Shown here in pieces: positions 39,486 to 49,931 of a stretch of 64,000 nucleotides of DNA. The notes beneath the pieces were generated by a model. It saw only the letters and a program-made list of their open reading frames with translations, was not told the origin of the DNA and searched no databases. Position 1 is the first letter of the stretch, and each line of letters opens with the position of its first letter. The DNA is from Pseudomonas arsenicoxydans (lineage in GTDB: Bacteria; Pseudomonadota; Gammaproteobacteria; Pseudomonadales; Pseudomonadaceae): the NCBI RefSeq assembly GCF_900103875.1, contig NZ_LT629705.1, positions 2,303,001 to 2,367,000 on the forward strand. The letters run 5' to 3'. The translations under genes were made by a program, and so were the position numbers.

Positions 39486-40307
39486 TTATGGTTGAAACGC
39501 CCCGATAAAAATCGCCGGATCCACCCGCGCATCATTCAGGCTGACGTTCCAGTGCATGTGCGGCCCGGTTGCACGCCCGGTAGAGCCGACTTTGCCAACC
39601 ACATCGCCACGTGCCAGTGACTGGCCGACCTTCACATCAATCTTCGACATGTGGCAAAACATGCTGATAAAGCCCTGCCCGTGGTCGACAAACACCGTGT
39701 TGCCATTGAAGAAATAATTGCCGATCAGAATCACCTTGCCCGCCGCCGGAGTCTTGATCGGTGTGCCCGCGGGCACCGCGAAGTCCAGGCCCGCATGCGG
39801 ATTGCGCTCCTCACCGTTAAAGAACCGGCGCACCCCGAACTTGCTCGACAGCGGCCCATTGACCGGTTTGTCCAGCAACAGGTTACTTGGGGTATTGGGG
39901 CTGAAGCTGCGGTAGGCCTGGATCTGTTCGGCCAGTTCGCCCTCGATGCGCTTGAGATTCTCCGGGTTCGGATTGACCTGCTGCGTGTTTTTCAGGGTGA
40001 TGTGCTGTTCCGGGTATTTCTTGTTGCCGACCGTGAAGCTCAGATTACGCCCGCCACTGCTGACCTGCTGCGTGCCCGGTTTTACCGTCAACGGCACGCC
40101 GACAATCGCCAGCCAATTATTCTTTTCCTTGACCACCAGCACCGGTTTGCCTTGATAACTGGCTTTCGGTGCCTGCGCAGCAGCGCCCAGATCCACCACG
40201 GCCACGCCGCCCGGCACCGGCTTGTTCAACAGGCGGGTGATGTAGCTGTCGGCGTGAGCGTTGAAGGTCAGGCACAGCAACAGCAGTGAAGCGAAAAAAC
40301 GCGGCAT
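39486..40307 (-). CDS. M23-family metallopeptidase (peptidoglycan endopeptidase)
   Basis: The 273-residue exported protein has a signal peptide (MPRFFASLLLLCLTFNAHA) and a C-terminal LytM/M23 domain. The zinc ligands are His-x3-Asp in NPHAGLDFAV and His-x-His in GPHMHWNVS, with an upstream FCHMSKI block. The N-terminal half carries an immunoglobulin-like fold region (about 25-110). It should cut cross-bridges of peptidoglycan in the periplasm; the exact bond is not known. Its stop-to-start distance to xseA is only three bases, so xseA and this gene are probably co-transcribed. Confidence 0.93.
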   Translation of the reverse strand: MPRFFASLLLLCLTFNAHADSYITRLLNKPVPGGVAVVDLGAAAQAPKASYQGKPVLVVKEKNNWLAIVGVPLTVKPGTQQVSSGGRNLSFTVGNKKYPEQHITLKNTQQVNPNPENLKRIEGELAEQIQAYRSFSPNTPSNLLLDKPVNGPLSSKFGVRRFFNGEERNPHAGLDFAVPAGTPIKTPAAGKVILIGNYFFNGNTVFVDHGQGFISMFCHMSKIDVKVGQSLARGDVVGKVGSTGRATGPHMHWNVSLNDARVDPAIFIGAFQP

Positions 40308-40310
40308 CGA

Positions 40311-41690
40311 TTAATCCAGTAAAGAAAGGGTGACAGGCGTCAGGTGGTTGTCTTCGACCCGCACTTGCAACTCGCCGTCACCGAGTTTGGCTTTCAAGCG
40401 TTGACCGGTGTGGGTTTGCCCGGCGCTGCGGATCGCATTGCCGCGCTCATCCAGCAAAATGCTGTAGCCACGGGCGAGGGTCGCCAGCGGGCTGACCACT
40501 TGCAGCGTCTGCACCTGGCTTTGCAGTTGCAGGCGACGGGACTTGAGCCCTTCTCGCATGGCTCGGGGTAGGCGTTCGGCAAAGTTGTCGAGGCGCTGAC
40601 GCAGCAGCGCCAATTGCCGCCCCGGATGTTGCCCGGCGAGGCGGGTTTCCAGGCGAATCAGTTTTTCCCGGCGGGTGTTGAGGCTGCGTTCGAAAGCGCG
40701 GCGCAGGCGCATGTCCAGATCATCCAGACGTTGCGCTTGCTGGCGCAGGCGTTCGCCAGGATGACGCAGGCGGCGGGAGAGGCCTTCCAGGCGCAGCCGA
40801 TCACGCATCAGGCGGTCACGGATGCGCATCACCAGGCGACGATGCAGGCTTTCGACCCGACGCACCAGGTCGCTGGAGTCCGGGGCGAGCAGTTCGGCGG
40901 CGGCCGATGGCGTGGGAGCGCGAACGTCGGCGACGAAGTCACTGATCGACACGTCGGTTTCATGGCCGACGGCGCTGACAATCGGCGTCACGCAGGCATC
41001 CACGGCGCGGGCCACGGCTTCTTCGTTGAAACACCAGAGGTCTTCCAGCGAACCGCCGCCCCGGGCCAGGATCAACGCATCGAAACCACGGGCGTCCGCC
41101 AGTTTCAGCGCGCGGACAATCTGCGCGGTGGCTTCGCGGCCTTGCACGGCGGTGGGGATCAACGTCAGTTGAACCTGCGGCGCGCGACGGCGGAAGACGC
41201 TGATGATGTCGCGAATCACCGCACCCGTCGGCGAACTGATGATGCCGATGCGCTGCGGATGCGCCGGCAGCGGCACTTTTCGTTCGGCGCTGAACAGGCC
41301 TTCGGCACTGAGCTTTTCCTTCAAGGCATCGAAGGCCAGGCGCAGGGCGCCGTCACCTGCGGGCTCCACCGTGTCGAGGATCAGTTGATAATCGCCGCGA
41401 CCTTCGAACAGCGAAACCTTGCCGCGCACCTTCACCGCCAGGCCGTCCTTCAGCGCCTGGCGAACCCGCGCCGCGTTCTGCCGAAACAATGCGCAACGCA
41501 CCTGGGCGCCGCTGTCCTTGAGGGTGAAGTACACGTGGCCAGACGCCGGGCGGGCGAGGTTGGAGATCTCGCCTTCGACCCAGATATTGCTGAACACGTC
41601 TTCGAGCAACACCCGCGCGCGGCCGTTGAGCTGGCTGACAGTCAGGACTTCACGGTCCAGGCCGAGTCTTGCAAAGGGATCTTTAATCAT
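40311..41690 (-). CDS. xseA: Exodeoxyribonuclease VII large subunit
   Basis: XseA is the catalytic subunit of exonuclease VII, which degrades single-stranded DNA. The 459-residue protein has an N-terminal OB fold (LNGRARVLLEDVFSNIWVEGE), the catalytic domain with ARGGGSLEDLWCFNEE and VGHETDVSISDFVAD, and a long coiled-coil (about residues 265-390). The small subunit xseB is not adjacent, as is usual in pseudomonads. Confidence 0.97.
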   Translation of the reverse strand: MIKDPFARLGLDREVLTVSQLNGRARVLLEDVFSNIWVEGEISNLARPASGHVYFTLKDSGAQVRCALFRQNAARVRQALKDGLAVKVRGKVSLFEGRGDYQLILDTVEPAGDGALRLAFDALKEKLSAEGLFSAERKVPLPAHPQRIGIISSPTGAVIRDIISVFRRRAPQVQLTLIPTAVQGREATAQIVRALKLADARGFDALILARGGGSLEDLWCFNEEAVARAVDACVTPIVSAVGHETDVSISDFVADVRAPTPSAAAELLAPDSSDLVRRVESLHRRLVMRIRDRLMRDRLRLEGLSRRLRHPGERLRQQAQRLDDLDMRLRRAFERSLNTRREKLIRLETRLAGQHPGRQLALLRQRLDNFAERLPRAMREGLKSRRLQLQSQVQTLQVVSPLATLARGYSILLDERGNAIRSAGQTHTGQRLKAKLGDGELQVRVEDNHLTPVTLSLLD

Positions 41691-41738
41691 GGGGCGCAGT
41701 TTAAAGGCAATCTCTGGCCGAATGCACGATCACTGAGC

Positions 41739-41836
41739 TGTGTAGGAGCTGTCGAGTGAAACGAGGCTGCGATCTTTTTATTTTTTTAGATCAAAATCAA
41801 AAGATCGCAGCCTCGTTTCACTCGACAGCTCCTACA
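41739..41836. repeat. Family B inverted repeat, tail-to-tail
   Basis: TGTAGGAGCTGTCGAGTG with AACGAGGCTGCGATCTTTT (41740-41777) is followed by its reverse complement (41799-41836), with a 21-base AT-rich centre. The arms match nearly perfectly over about 38 bases. The same unit occurs once at 57618-57656 and as an opposite pair at 63764-63858. Confidence 0.9.
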
Positions 41837-41867
41837 GTGATCACCGGTATTCAAGGAAGACTTGCAG

Positions 41868-42635
41868 ATGAACGTGCTTGAGTTGTTGCACCAATGGCCA
41901 TTCGGCATGGTGGATTGGTTGGTGATTGGGCTGGGCATCGCCCTGGCCTACATCGTGTTCGGCATCGCCGGCTTTGGCACCGCGCTGGTGGCTGGGCCGA
42001 TTCTGATTCTGTTCATGCCCTTGTCGAAAATCGTGCCGCTGCTGGTGCTGCTGGATTTCATCGCAGCCTTCGGCAACCTGTTGCCATCGCGACGGGACGT
42101 GGCGAAACCCGAGTTGCTGCGACTGCTGCCGTGCATGGCGGTGGGGTGCACGTTGGGCGTGATTTTTCTGCTGAATCTCAAATCCGATTTGTTGCTGCTG
42201 TTGATGGGGCTGTTTATCAGTGCCTATGCGATTTACAGCCTGTGGGTCAAAACCCGGCCGACGCAATTGTCTGCTGCTTGGGCGCTGCCGATGGGCACCG
42301 TGGGCGGGATGTTCGGGGCGTTGTTTGGCAGTGGCGGCTTTTTATATGCGATCTATCTGAACAGTCGACTGCCCAAGGATTCGGCCCGGGCTACCCAAAG
42401 TGCACTGATCAGTTGCAGCACGGTGGTGCGTTTGAGCCTGTTTGCCGTCGCCGGGGTGTATGCCGAGCTACCCTTGTTGGTATTGGCGTTGTGTTTGTTG
42501 CCAGCGATGGCGGTGGGGCTGTGGATCGGCCGGCAGTTGACCATGAGATTGTCACGGGAGGCCTTCGTGCGGCTGGTGACCTGGTTGGTATTGGCCAGCG
42601 GGATTGCCTTGATCGGACGTTACTTGAGTACTTGA
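41868..42635 (+). CDS. TSUP-family permease (TauE/SafE type)
   Basis: The 255-residue inner-membrane protein has about eight hydrophobic helices and two TSUP half-repeats, with GFGTALVAGP in the first and GGMFGALFGSGGFLYAIYL in the second, the conserved glycine-rich segments of sulfite/organosulfonate exporters. Substrate is not shown by the context. ATG at 41868 follows AAGGAAG. It stands alone between xseA and a REPIN. Confidence 0.88.
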   Translation: MNVLELLHQWPFGMVDWLVIGLGIALAYIVFGIAGFGTALVAGPILILFMPLSKIVPLLVLLDFIAAFGNLLPSRRDVAKPELLRLLPCMAVGCTLGVIFLLNLKSDLLLLLMGLFISAYAIYSLWVKTRPTQLSAAWALPMGTVGGMFGALFGSGGFLYAIYLNSRLPKDSARATQSALISCSTVVRLSLFAVAGVYAELPLLVLALCLLPAMAVGLWIGRQLTMRLSREAFVRLVTWLVLASGIALIGRYLST

Positions 42636-42672
42636 CCGGATTTCGTCAGGGATTAAGCTGCCGGCCGTCCTG

Positions 42673-42776
42673 ACGCCTTCGCGGGCAAGCCCGCTCCCAC
42701 ATTGGATCTTCTGGGATCACATCATTTGTGGCCGCCAAAGATAAAATGTGGGAGCGGGCTTGCCCGCGAAGGCGCC
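42673..42776. repeat. REP pair (REPIN), family A, shared-spacer copy 2
   Basis: Inverted cores at about 42679-42702 and 42748-42771 with spacer TTTGTGGCCGCCAAAGATAA. The spacer matches that of 39365-39468 almost base for base. Confidence 0.9.
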
Positions 42777-42824
42777 AATTGGCGCGCAGCAGGAACATCC
42801 ATTTTGACGCAGTAGGCTTGCACC

Positions 42825-43373
42825 ATGAATTCGCAAAGCATCATCGTCCCGAAAATCTCCACGCTGCCGGTTCACGAACCCCGGGCCCGGGCCGTCGTGC
42901 GGTGGCTGGTGCGCAAGAACATCGTCAAGGAAGAGCTGACCACGTGCGGTCGTACCGGTAACCGCATGGCCCACGCCATTGCCGAGGGGGCCCGCGCCGT
43001 GGTGTTGCACCCGGAGGCGCTGCCGTTCGGCGAGCCGATCAATGGCCTGGAGATCATCACCAAACGCTGCATCTATACACCCGCCAAGGGGTTCCTCAGC
43101 GAGGCTGGCTGCGCCGAGTGCCGCAAGGAAATCGGTGAGGCGTTGTTCGAAAGCCTGGAAGACTGGATGCCAGGACGCACGGATAATTTCACCTGCCCCG
43201 AGTGCGGGCATGAAGATGACATCAACGGGTTTCTTTTCCTGCAGGAATGCGGCTTTTCCAACCTGGGGTTCATCTTTAACAACTGGGCCGAGGCCGGGTT
43301 CAAACAGAGTTTTATCGACGAGTTTGCCGACTGGCTTGATCAGCCCGTGAGTTGGGTGAAAGTCGAGTTGTAG
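42825..43373 (+). CDS. Conserved Pseudomonas protein with zinc-ribbon pair (182 aa)
   Basis: The 182-residue soluble protein has two CxxC pairs, CAEC near residue 97 and CPEC near residue 123, which would form one structural zinc site. The rest is alpha/beta with TCGRTGNRMAHAIAEGA at the start. From memory, close relatives in Pseudomonas genomes are labelled as sugar ABC transporter ATPase, but no Walker motifs are present and that name is not supported. It is directly upstream of guaB but has its own spacing (117 bases) and a guaB promoter intervenes. Confidence 0.75.
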   Translation: MNSQSIIVPKISTLPVHEPRARAVVRWLVRKNIVKEELTTCGRTGNRMAHAIAEGARAVVLHPEALPFGEPINGLEIITKRCIYTPAKGFLSEAGCAECRKEIGEALFESLEDWMPGRTDNFTCPECGHEDDINGFLFLQECGFSNLGFIFNNWAEAGFKQSFIDEFADWLDQPVSWVKVEL

Positions 43374-43412
43374 GAAGTGACAATCCCCGTATATCAGTAA
43401 TGCTAATAATAG

Positions 43413-44960
<1,548 letters not shown>

Positions 44961-44965
44961 TGCCG

Positions 44966-45072
44966 ACAGCTAAAAGCCACAAGCTATAAGCTGCAAGCGG
45001 TACTGCATTCATGCATCTACCGCGCAGCTTCCGATAACTTGCAGCTTGCAGCTTGAAGCTTGCAACTGCTTT
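44966..45072. repeat. Family C inverted repeat between guaB and guaA
   Basis: CACAAGCTATAAGCTGCAAGC (about 44975-44999, imperfect) faces CTTGCAGCTTGCAGCTTGAAGC (about 45039-45063). It is the same type as at 34640-34760, here without a terminator, and would form a long imperfect hairpin in the guaBA transcript. Confidence 0.75.
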
Positions 45073-45085
45073 TCAGAGCTCTCCC

Positions 45086-46663
45086 ATGGCCCTCGACATT
45101 CACGCTCACCGCATCCTGATCCTCGACTTCGGTTCCCAGTACACCCAGCTGATTGCCCGCCGCGTGCGTGAAATCGGTGTGTACTGCGAACTGCATCCGT
45201 TCGACATGGATGAAGAAGCGATTCGCGAATTCGCTCCAAAAGGCGTCATTCTCGCCGGCGGCCCCGAGTCCGTGCACGAAGCCAACAGCCCTCGTTGCCC
45301 GCAAGCGGTGTTTGACCTGGGCGTGCCGGTCTTCGGTATCTGCTACGGCATGCAAACCATGGCCGAACAACTGGGCGGCAAGGTTGAAGGCTCCGATCTG
45401 CGTGAGTTCGGTTACGCCCGTGTCGACGTGGTCGGCAAGAGCCGCCTGCTCGACGGCATCGAAGACCATATCGACGCCGACGGCCTGTTCGGCCTCGACG
45501 TATGGATGAGCCACGGTGACAAAGTCACCAAGATGCCGCAGGAATTCCACATCCTGGCCAGCACCCCGAGCTGCCCGATTGCCGGCATGTTCGACGATGC
45601 TCGCGGCTACTACGGCGTGCAGTTCCACCCGGAAGTGACCCACACCAAGCAGGGCGGTCGCATCCTGTCGCGCTTCATCCTCGACATCTGCGGCTGTGAA
45701 GCCCTGTGGACGCCGTCGAAGATTGCTGAAGACGCCATTGCCAACATTCGCGCCCAGGTCGGCACCGACAACGTACTGCTCGGCTTGTCCGGCGGCGTTG
45801 ACTCCTCGGTAGTTGCCGCGCTGCTGCACAAAGCCATCGGCGACCAACTGACCTGCGTCTTCGTCGACAACGGCCTGCTGCGTCTGCACGAAGGCGAGCA
45901 AGTGATGGCCATGTTCGCCGAGAACATGGGCGTCAAAGTGATCCGCGCCAACGCCGAAGAGCAGTTCCTGAACAACCTGGCCGGCGAGTCCGACCCAGAG
46001 AAAAAACGCAAGATCATCGGTCGTACCTTCATCGACGTGTTCGATGCCCAGTCCAACAAACTGGACAACATCAAGTACCTCGCCCAAGGCACTATCTACC
46101 CGGACGTGATCGAGTCGGCTGGCGCCAAAAGCGGCAAGGCTCATGTGATCAAGTCGCACCACAACGTGGGCGGCCTGCCGGAAGAAATGAACCTCAAGCT
46201 GGTTGAACCCCTGCGCGAGCTGTTCAAGGACGAAGTCCGTCGTCTGGGCCTGGAACTCGGCCTGCCGTACGACATGGTCTACCGTCACCCGTTCCCGGGC
46301 CCGGGCCTGGGCGTGCGGATCCTTGGTGAAGTGAAGAAGGAATACGCCGACCTGCTGCGTCGTGCCGACCACATCTTCATCGAAGAACTGCGCAAGGCCG
46401 ACTGGTACCACAAGGTCAGCCAGGCATTCGTGGTGTTCCAGCCGGTCAAATCGGTTGGCGTGGTTGGCGATGGCCGTCGTTACGCCTGGGTAGTTGCCCT
46501 GCGTGCCGTTGAAACCATCGACTTCATGACCGCGCGTTGGGCACACCTGCCTTACGAACTGCTGGAAACCGTCAGCGGCCGGATCATCAACGAAATCGAA
46601 GGCATCTCCCGCGTCACTTACGACGTGTCGAGCAAGCCGCCAGCGACGATTGAGTGGGAATAA
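45086..46663 (+). CDS. guaA: GMP synthase (glutamine-hydrolysing)
   Basis: GuaA aminates XMP to GMP. The 525-residue protein has the class I glutamine amidotransferase domain with [15 protein letters not shown] (nucleophile Cys near residue 86) and the His-Glu pair in [10 protein letters not shown]. The ATP-pyrophosphatase P-loop is [16 protein letters not shown]. The C-terminal dimerisation domain has [18 protein letters not shown] at 45086 is the conserved start; it is followed by a strong terminator. Confidence 0.99.
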   Translation: MALDIHAHRILILDFGSQYTQLIARRVREIGVYCELHPFDMDEEAIREFAPKGVILAGGPESVHEANSPRCPQAVFDLGVPVFGICYGMQTMAEQLGGKVEGSDLREFGYARVDVVGKSRLLDGIEDHIDADGLFGLDVWMSHGDKVTKMPQEFHILASTPSCPIAGMFDDARGYYGVQFHPEVTHTKQGGRILSRFILDICGCEALWTPSKIAEDAIANIRAQVGTDNVLLGLSGGVDSSVVAALLHKAIGDQLTCVFVDNGLLRLHEGEQVMAMFAENMGVKVIRANAEEQFLNNLAGESDPEKKRKIIGRTFIDVFDAQSNKLDNIKYLAQGTIYPDVIESAGAKSGKAHVIKSHHNVGGLPEEMNLKLVEPLRELFKDEVRRLGLELGLPYDMVYRHPFPGPGLGVRILGEVKKEYADLLRRADHIFIEELRKADWYHKVSQAFVVFQPVKSVGVVGDGRRYAWVVALRAVETIDFMTARWAHLPYELLETVSGRIINEIEGISRVTYDVSSKPPATIEWE

Positions 46664-46694
46664 TCCCGCCCTGACGGATCGTCCGTAACACCAG

Positions 46695-46729
46695 AAAAGC
46701 CCCGTGAACGCGAGTTCACGGGGCTTTTT
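46695..46729. terminator. Bidirectional terminator between guaA and the toxin-like gene
   Basis: AAAGCCCCGTGAAC and GTTCACGGGGCTTT form a perfect 14-bp stem with loop GCGA, followed by T on the plus strand and by T4 on the minus strand. It lies six bases from the stop of the minus-strand gene. Confidence 0.93.
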
Positions 46730-46734
46730 GCGTA

Positions 46735-49713
46735 TCAGGAGCCGGCCAGTCTGACCGGTCTCAGGCCAATGAGCCTTAACGCTGTCGAAAGGTCCGTGAT
46801 GCTGGGGAAACGTCGGCCGCTCAGGGACGGCCAGCTTGGCCGCTCAATGTAGAACGAACCGGAGTCGCGCTGGATCACTGTGCGAACGATGGTGCCGTCG
46901 CTGCTGCGGTGAATGAGCGTGGCCGTGTTATCGATGTTCATCACCACACAATCTCCTGTATTGCGCAGACCTTTTTCCAGTGTTTCAGCCAGCACAACAC
47001 TGGGCGGTGTATCCAGTTGCAGACGCAGATCGCCTTTGACGCTGGCCAGCGGCCGGCCGAAGTTATCGGTAGGAATGCGTCCCGGGTCCACTTCGATGCC
47101 TCGTGCCGTACCGGCGTCGGTGCTTTCTATGCGCAAACTGATGCCGCCCTCCAGTTCGCTGACACCGGGCACGCCGCCCCATGTGCTGGCGTGACTGTCG
47201 CCCATTAGCGCGACCCAGCGATGAGCACCTCGGGCAGCCTGGTCGGCGCTGATGACCTGGTGGGCAAAGAAATTCATCATCCTTTGCCGGAAATCGTCTT
47301 CGACACCGTTCATTCCCGTGCTCCGGTAGCTGGCCATGCAATCTATGGCCTGTACCCGGATATGGTTTCGGCGGGCCGCCTTGACCACTTCCATAAAGGT
47401 GAACTGACCGCTGGGGTCGGTGCCGTGCCCTTGATCCAGAATTTTCAGGTAGTTCTCGAGATTTTCGGACATCGTTCCCGTTCGATTGAACACATCCAGA
47501 TCAGCCTGATGAAAGTCGGTCAGCAAGTGCTCCATGTAGAGCGTCTTGATCTTTTGCTTGCTCATCACCTCCATGTTTTCGATCAGGAACTGTTTGCTGG
47601 CGACACTTGAATGGTTCTCACCGACCACCAGCCCTGATACCAGGCGAAACAGCTTCTTGATGATGTCTTTGTAGGGCAGACGCGCTGGCAGAGTAGGGAT
47701 TTCGGGCCTGGCCGGAAGGGTGTTTGATTCGAAGAATGCTGTGGCGTCGCGGTACAGGGTTTGACGCATGGCCTTGAAGTCGGCAACGGGATTGCTGCCG
47801 TCAGGTTTGGGCAGGCTGGCGGTGTAGTCTTTGAGGTCGTATTTGTTTCCTCCCCCTTGGGCAAGGTTTTTGAGCTGTTCGCGCGAGGCCTGCGGTATAT
47901 CGTATGCGCTGGGCGGGCTGTCGATGTCAGGCAGTGAGGTGCTGTCACGGCCCCACGGCCATAATCCGTCGAACTTGCCGCCACCGAACAGACCCGGACG
48001 GTTGATGGGCTGCCATTCTCCCGCCGAATCCAGTCGAACCGGCAGGCTGCGATAAAACGAATAGGGGTTGGCCGGGTCGATGATGACCCAGGTTTTCAGT
48101 GCCTCTGCGTAGCGTACAAGGTAGTAGCTGTCGTTGATCAGCACATAGCTGCCGCCGTTTGCTGGCTGATAAATGCCGGCGAATTTTCCTTCGTCGCTGA
48201 CGGGCGACAAGCCATCCAGCACTTCATTGGTTTCAAAGGATGACAGCAGCTCCGCTCCTTGTTCGGCGTACGCTGGACCGGGGGCGAATCGGGCGATGGG
48301 TGGGAGGCCTGAAGGGCTGGTGGGTCGTTCATTGACAGGTTCAGTGACGGGGTCTTGTGGACTGAAGGTTTCGCTGGCTTCACTGACTTCGGCGAGCTCC
48401 GTTGCCCCGCGCAAAAAAGGCAGGTTGAACAGGGTTTCGATACCGCTGGAGATGGCGCCCACGACCCCCGCCTTGCGCTCGGCCTTGGTACTGCCATTGA
48501 TTGCCTGGTCAATGTTCAAACCCATATCGGCAATGCCGGCGCCAACGGCGGCCAGCGCCACGGGCCATCCAAGTCCCGCCATCGAACTGAAGAGGTGGAC
48601 GAACGCGTTCAAATAGCCGATCCACATTTTTTTTCGCAGTTGTCCGTTGGAGTGCAGGGACAGGTCCGCATCGCTGTACATGCGCGCCTTCACCGAGTCG
48701 CGCAACCAGCTGAAAACATCGCCGGTGATCGGCTCGGCGTTTTGATTGATCAGGTGATGGTCGTAGGCGCCCCACGTTGTATAGAGCAGATCGATCGTAG
48801 CGTTCAAGCCGATTTTGCCGTCGTCCTGCAGTTGGGCGGACAACGGGAAATGGCTCATGAATCGCGCCCGATTCTCTGCATAGTTGTTTTGCAGCAACAG
48901 CCACCAATGGAAGTCGAGCAGGGTGGTAAAGATGTGGAACGTCTGGGTTTCACCCGGTGTGTAAAGGATGTTCACGCCGTTGCGATCGGTGATGCACAGG
49001 ATATCGGTCGCCTGATAACCGCCGATATCCAGTGCACACACGCGTAATCCGTCCACGGTCGGTGCCTGCGCTCGCAGCATGTCGAGGCTGACCGGCCAGC
49101 TCACATTGCCGGCCACGGCTTTGATCACGGTCTTGAGGTTTTCATTGTTCAGTCGGGCGCCGTCGTGTTCGTCCAGTGCCCGCACCAGGAAGTTGAGTTT
49201 GGCCAGGGTCCGAAAATCGTCCGAATGGAGTGGCCAGAAGCGCTCCATTTTTTCTCGGTAGGATTGAGCGAAATTGAGGGCCCAGAAGTCCTTCAGAACA
49301 TCCCTTGGGTACATCCTGATTTCGTTGGTTTCGTTGAAAATGGAGGCGTGAGGACCTTCGTTGTAGAAGCCGCCGTCGCCATCCGGCATGCCAGGGTCTT
49401 CCTGATCGCTGAGGCGGAATCGCTGGACCACCAGTTGCGGCAAGGTCAGCGACTCGCAAGGCTTCGGATAACGTTCCCAGCCGAGAAAAGCCTTGGGGCT
49501 GCTGACCGATACGTTATCGAAGCGGTGCCACCAGACCTTGTCCGGGTCGATGCCTTTGATTCCGTGTTTGTCGAGTATGCCCTTTGCGACTTCATAGGCC
49601 ATCGCATGCATGTCGGGGCAGGCCTCGGTAAAAGGCAGCACCAGTGCTTTCAGGGATTGCTCGTCCGTGGGATTCGGCAAAAGGGATGGCGCAACTGATT
49701 CAGGTAAGTTCAT
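46735..49713 (-). CDS. Toxin-like protein: DUF6543 N-terminus plus TIKI/EreA/PMT-C2-type effector domain
   Basis: The 992-residue protein has no signal peptide. Residues about 1-440 resemble the N-terminal 'dermonecrotic toxin domain' (DUF6543) of large Pseudomonas proteins, with a hydrophobic segment near 377-395 (LGWPVALAAVGAGIADMG). Residues 440-660 are a linker with a YVLINDSYYLVRY repeat unit. Residues about 685-870 hold four spaced motifs: GENH (698-701), MEH (727-729), AIDC (789-792) and GDSH (838-841). This pattern marks the TIKI/EreA/ChaN superfamily, which includes the C2 domain of Pasteurella toxin. The start follows AAGGAG. It stands alone and no export or immunity gene is nearby; toxicity is inferred. 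Confidence 0.8.
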   Translation of the reverse strand: MNLPESVAPSLLPNPTDEQSLKALVLPFTEACPDMHAMAYEVAKGILDKHGIKGIDPDKVWWHRFDNVSVSSPKAFLGWERYPKPCESLTLPQLVVQRFRLSDQEDPGMPDGDGGFYNEGPHASIFNETNEIRMYPRDVLKDFWALNFAQSYREKMERFWPLHSDDFRTLAKLNFLVRALDEHDGARLNNENLKTVIKAVAGNVSWPVSLDMLRAQAPTVDGLRVCALDIGGYQATDILCITDRNGVNILYTPGETQTFHIFTTLLDFHWWLLLQNNYAENRARFMSHFPLSAQLQDDGKIGLNATIDLLYTTWGAYDHHLINQNAEPITGDVFSWLRDSVKARMYSDADLSLHSNGQLRKKMWIGYLNAFVHLFSSMAGLGWPVALAAVGAGIADMGLNIDQAINGSTKAERKAGVVGAISSGIETLFNLPFLRGATELAEVSEASETFSPQDPVTEPVNERPTSPSGLPPIARFAPGPAYAEQGAELLSSFETNEVLDGLSPVSDEGKFAGIYQPANGGSYVLINDSYYLVRYAEALKTWVIIDPANPYSFYRSLPVRLDSAGEWQPINRPGLFGGGKFDGLWPWGRDSTSLPDIDSPPSAYDIPQASREQLKNLAQGGGNKYDLKDYTASLPKPDGSNPVADFKAMRQTLYRDATAFFESNTLPARPEIPTLPARLPYKDIIKKLFRLVSGLVVGENHSSVASKQFLIENMEVMSKQKIKTLYMEHLLTDFHQADLDVFNRTGTMSENLENYLKILDQGHGTDPSGQFTFMEVVKAARRNHIRVQAIDCMASYRSTGMNGVEDDFRQRMMNFFAHQVISADQAARGAHRWVALMGDSHASTWGGVPGVSELEGGISLRIESTDAGTARGIEVDPGRIPTDNFGRPLASVKGDLRLQLDTPPSVVLAETLEKGLRNTGDCVVMNIDNTATLIHRSSDGTIVRTVIQRDSGSFYIERPSWPSLSGRRFPSITDLSTALRLIGLRPVRLAGS

Positions 49714-49931
49714 TTCTCGCTCCTTGAGAAAATGGGGCGGTGAGGATCGCCCATTTGCTCAGGAGGAGTGCACTACATAGATATGCCCAAACGCGATGCG
49801 CGACCGTGTAGGGTCAGCGACGCAGTGCGGTCATCGTCGCGCAGCCCTTACTGTTTCTCATCCGCAGGTGTATCGTATTCGCCTTTTGCAGGCCCTCGGG
49901 CCTGTCGCTGATACGTGAGGTAGTTGAGTTC

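Noticed and set aside
42825..43373. Sugar ABC transporter ATPase name for the 182-residue protein
   Set aside because: No Walker A, Walker B or signature motif; only two CxxC pairs are seen.
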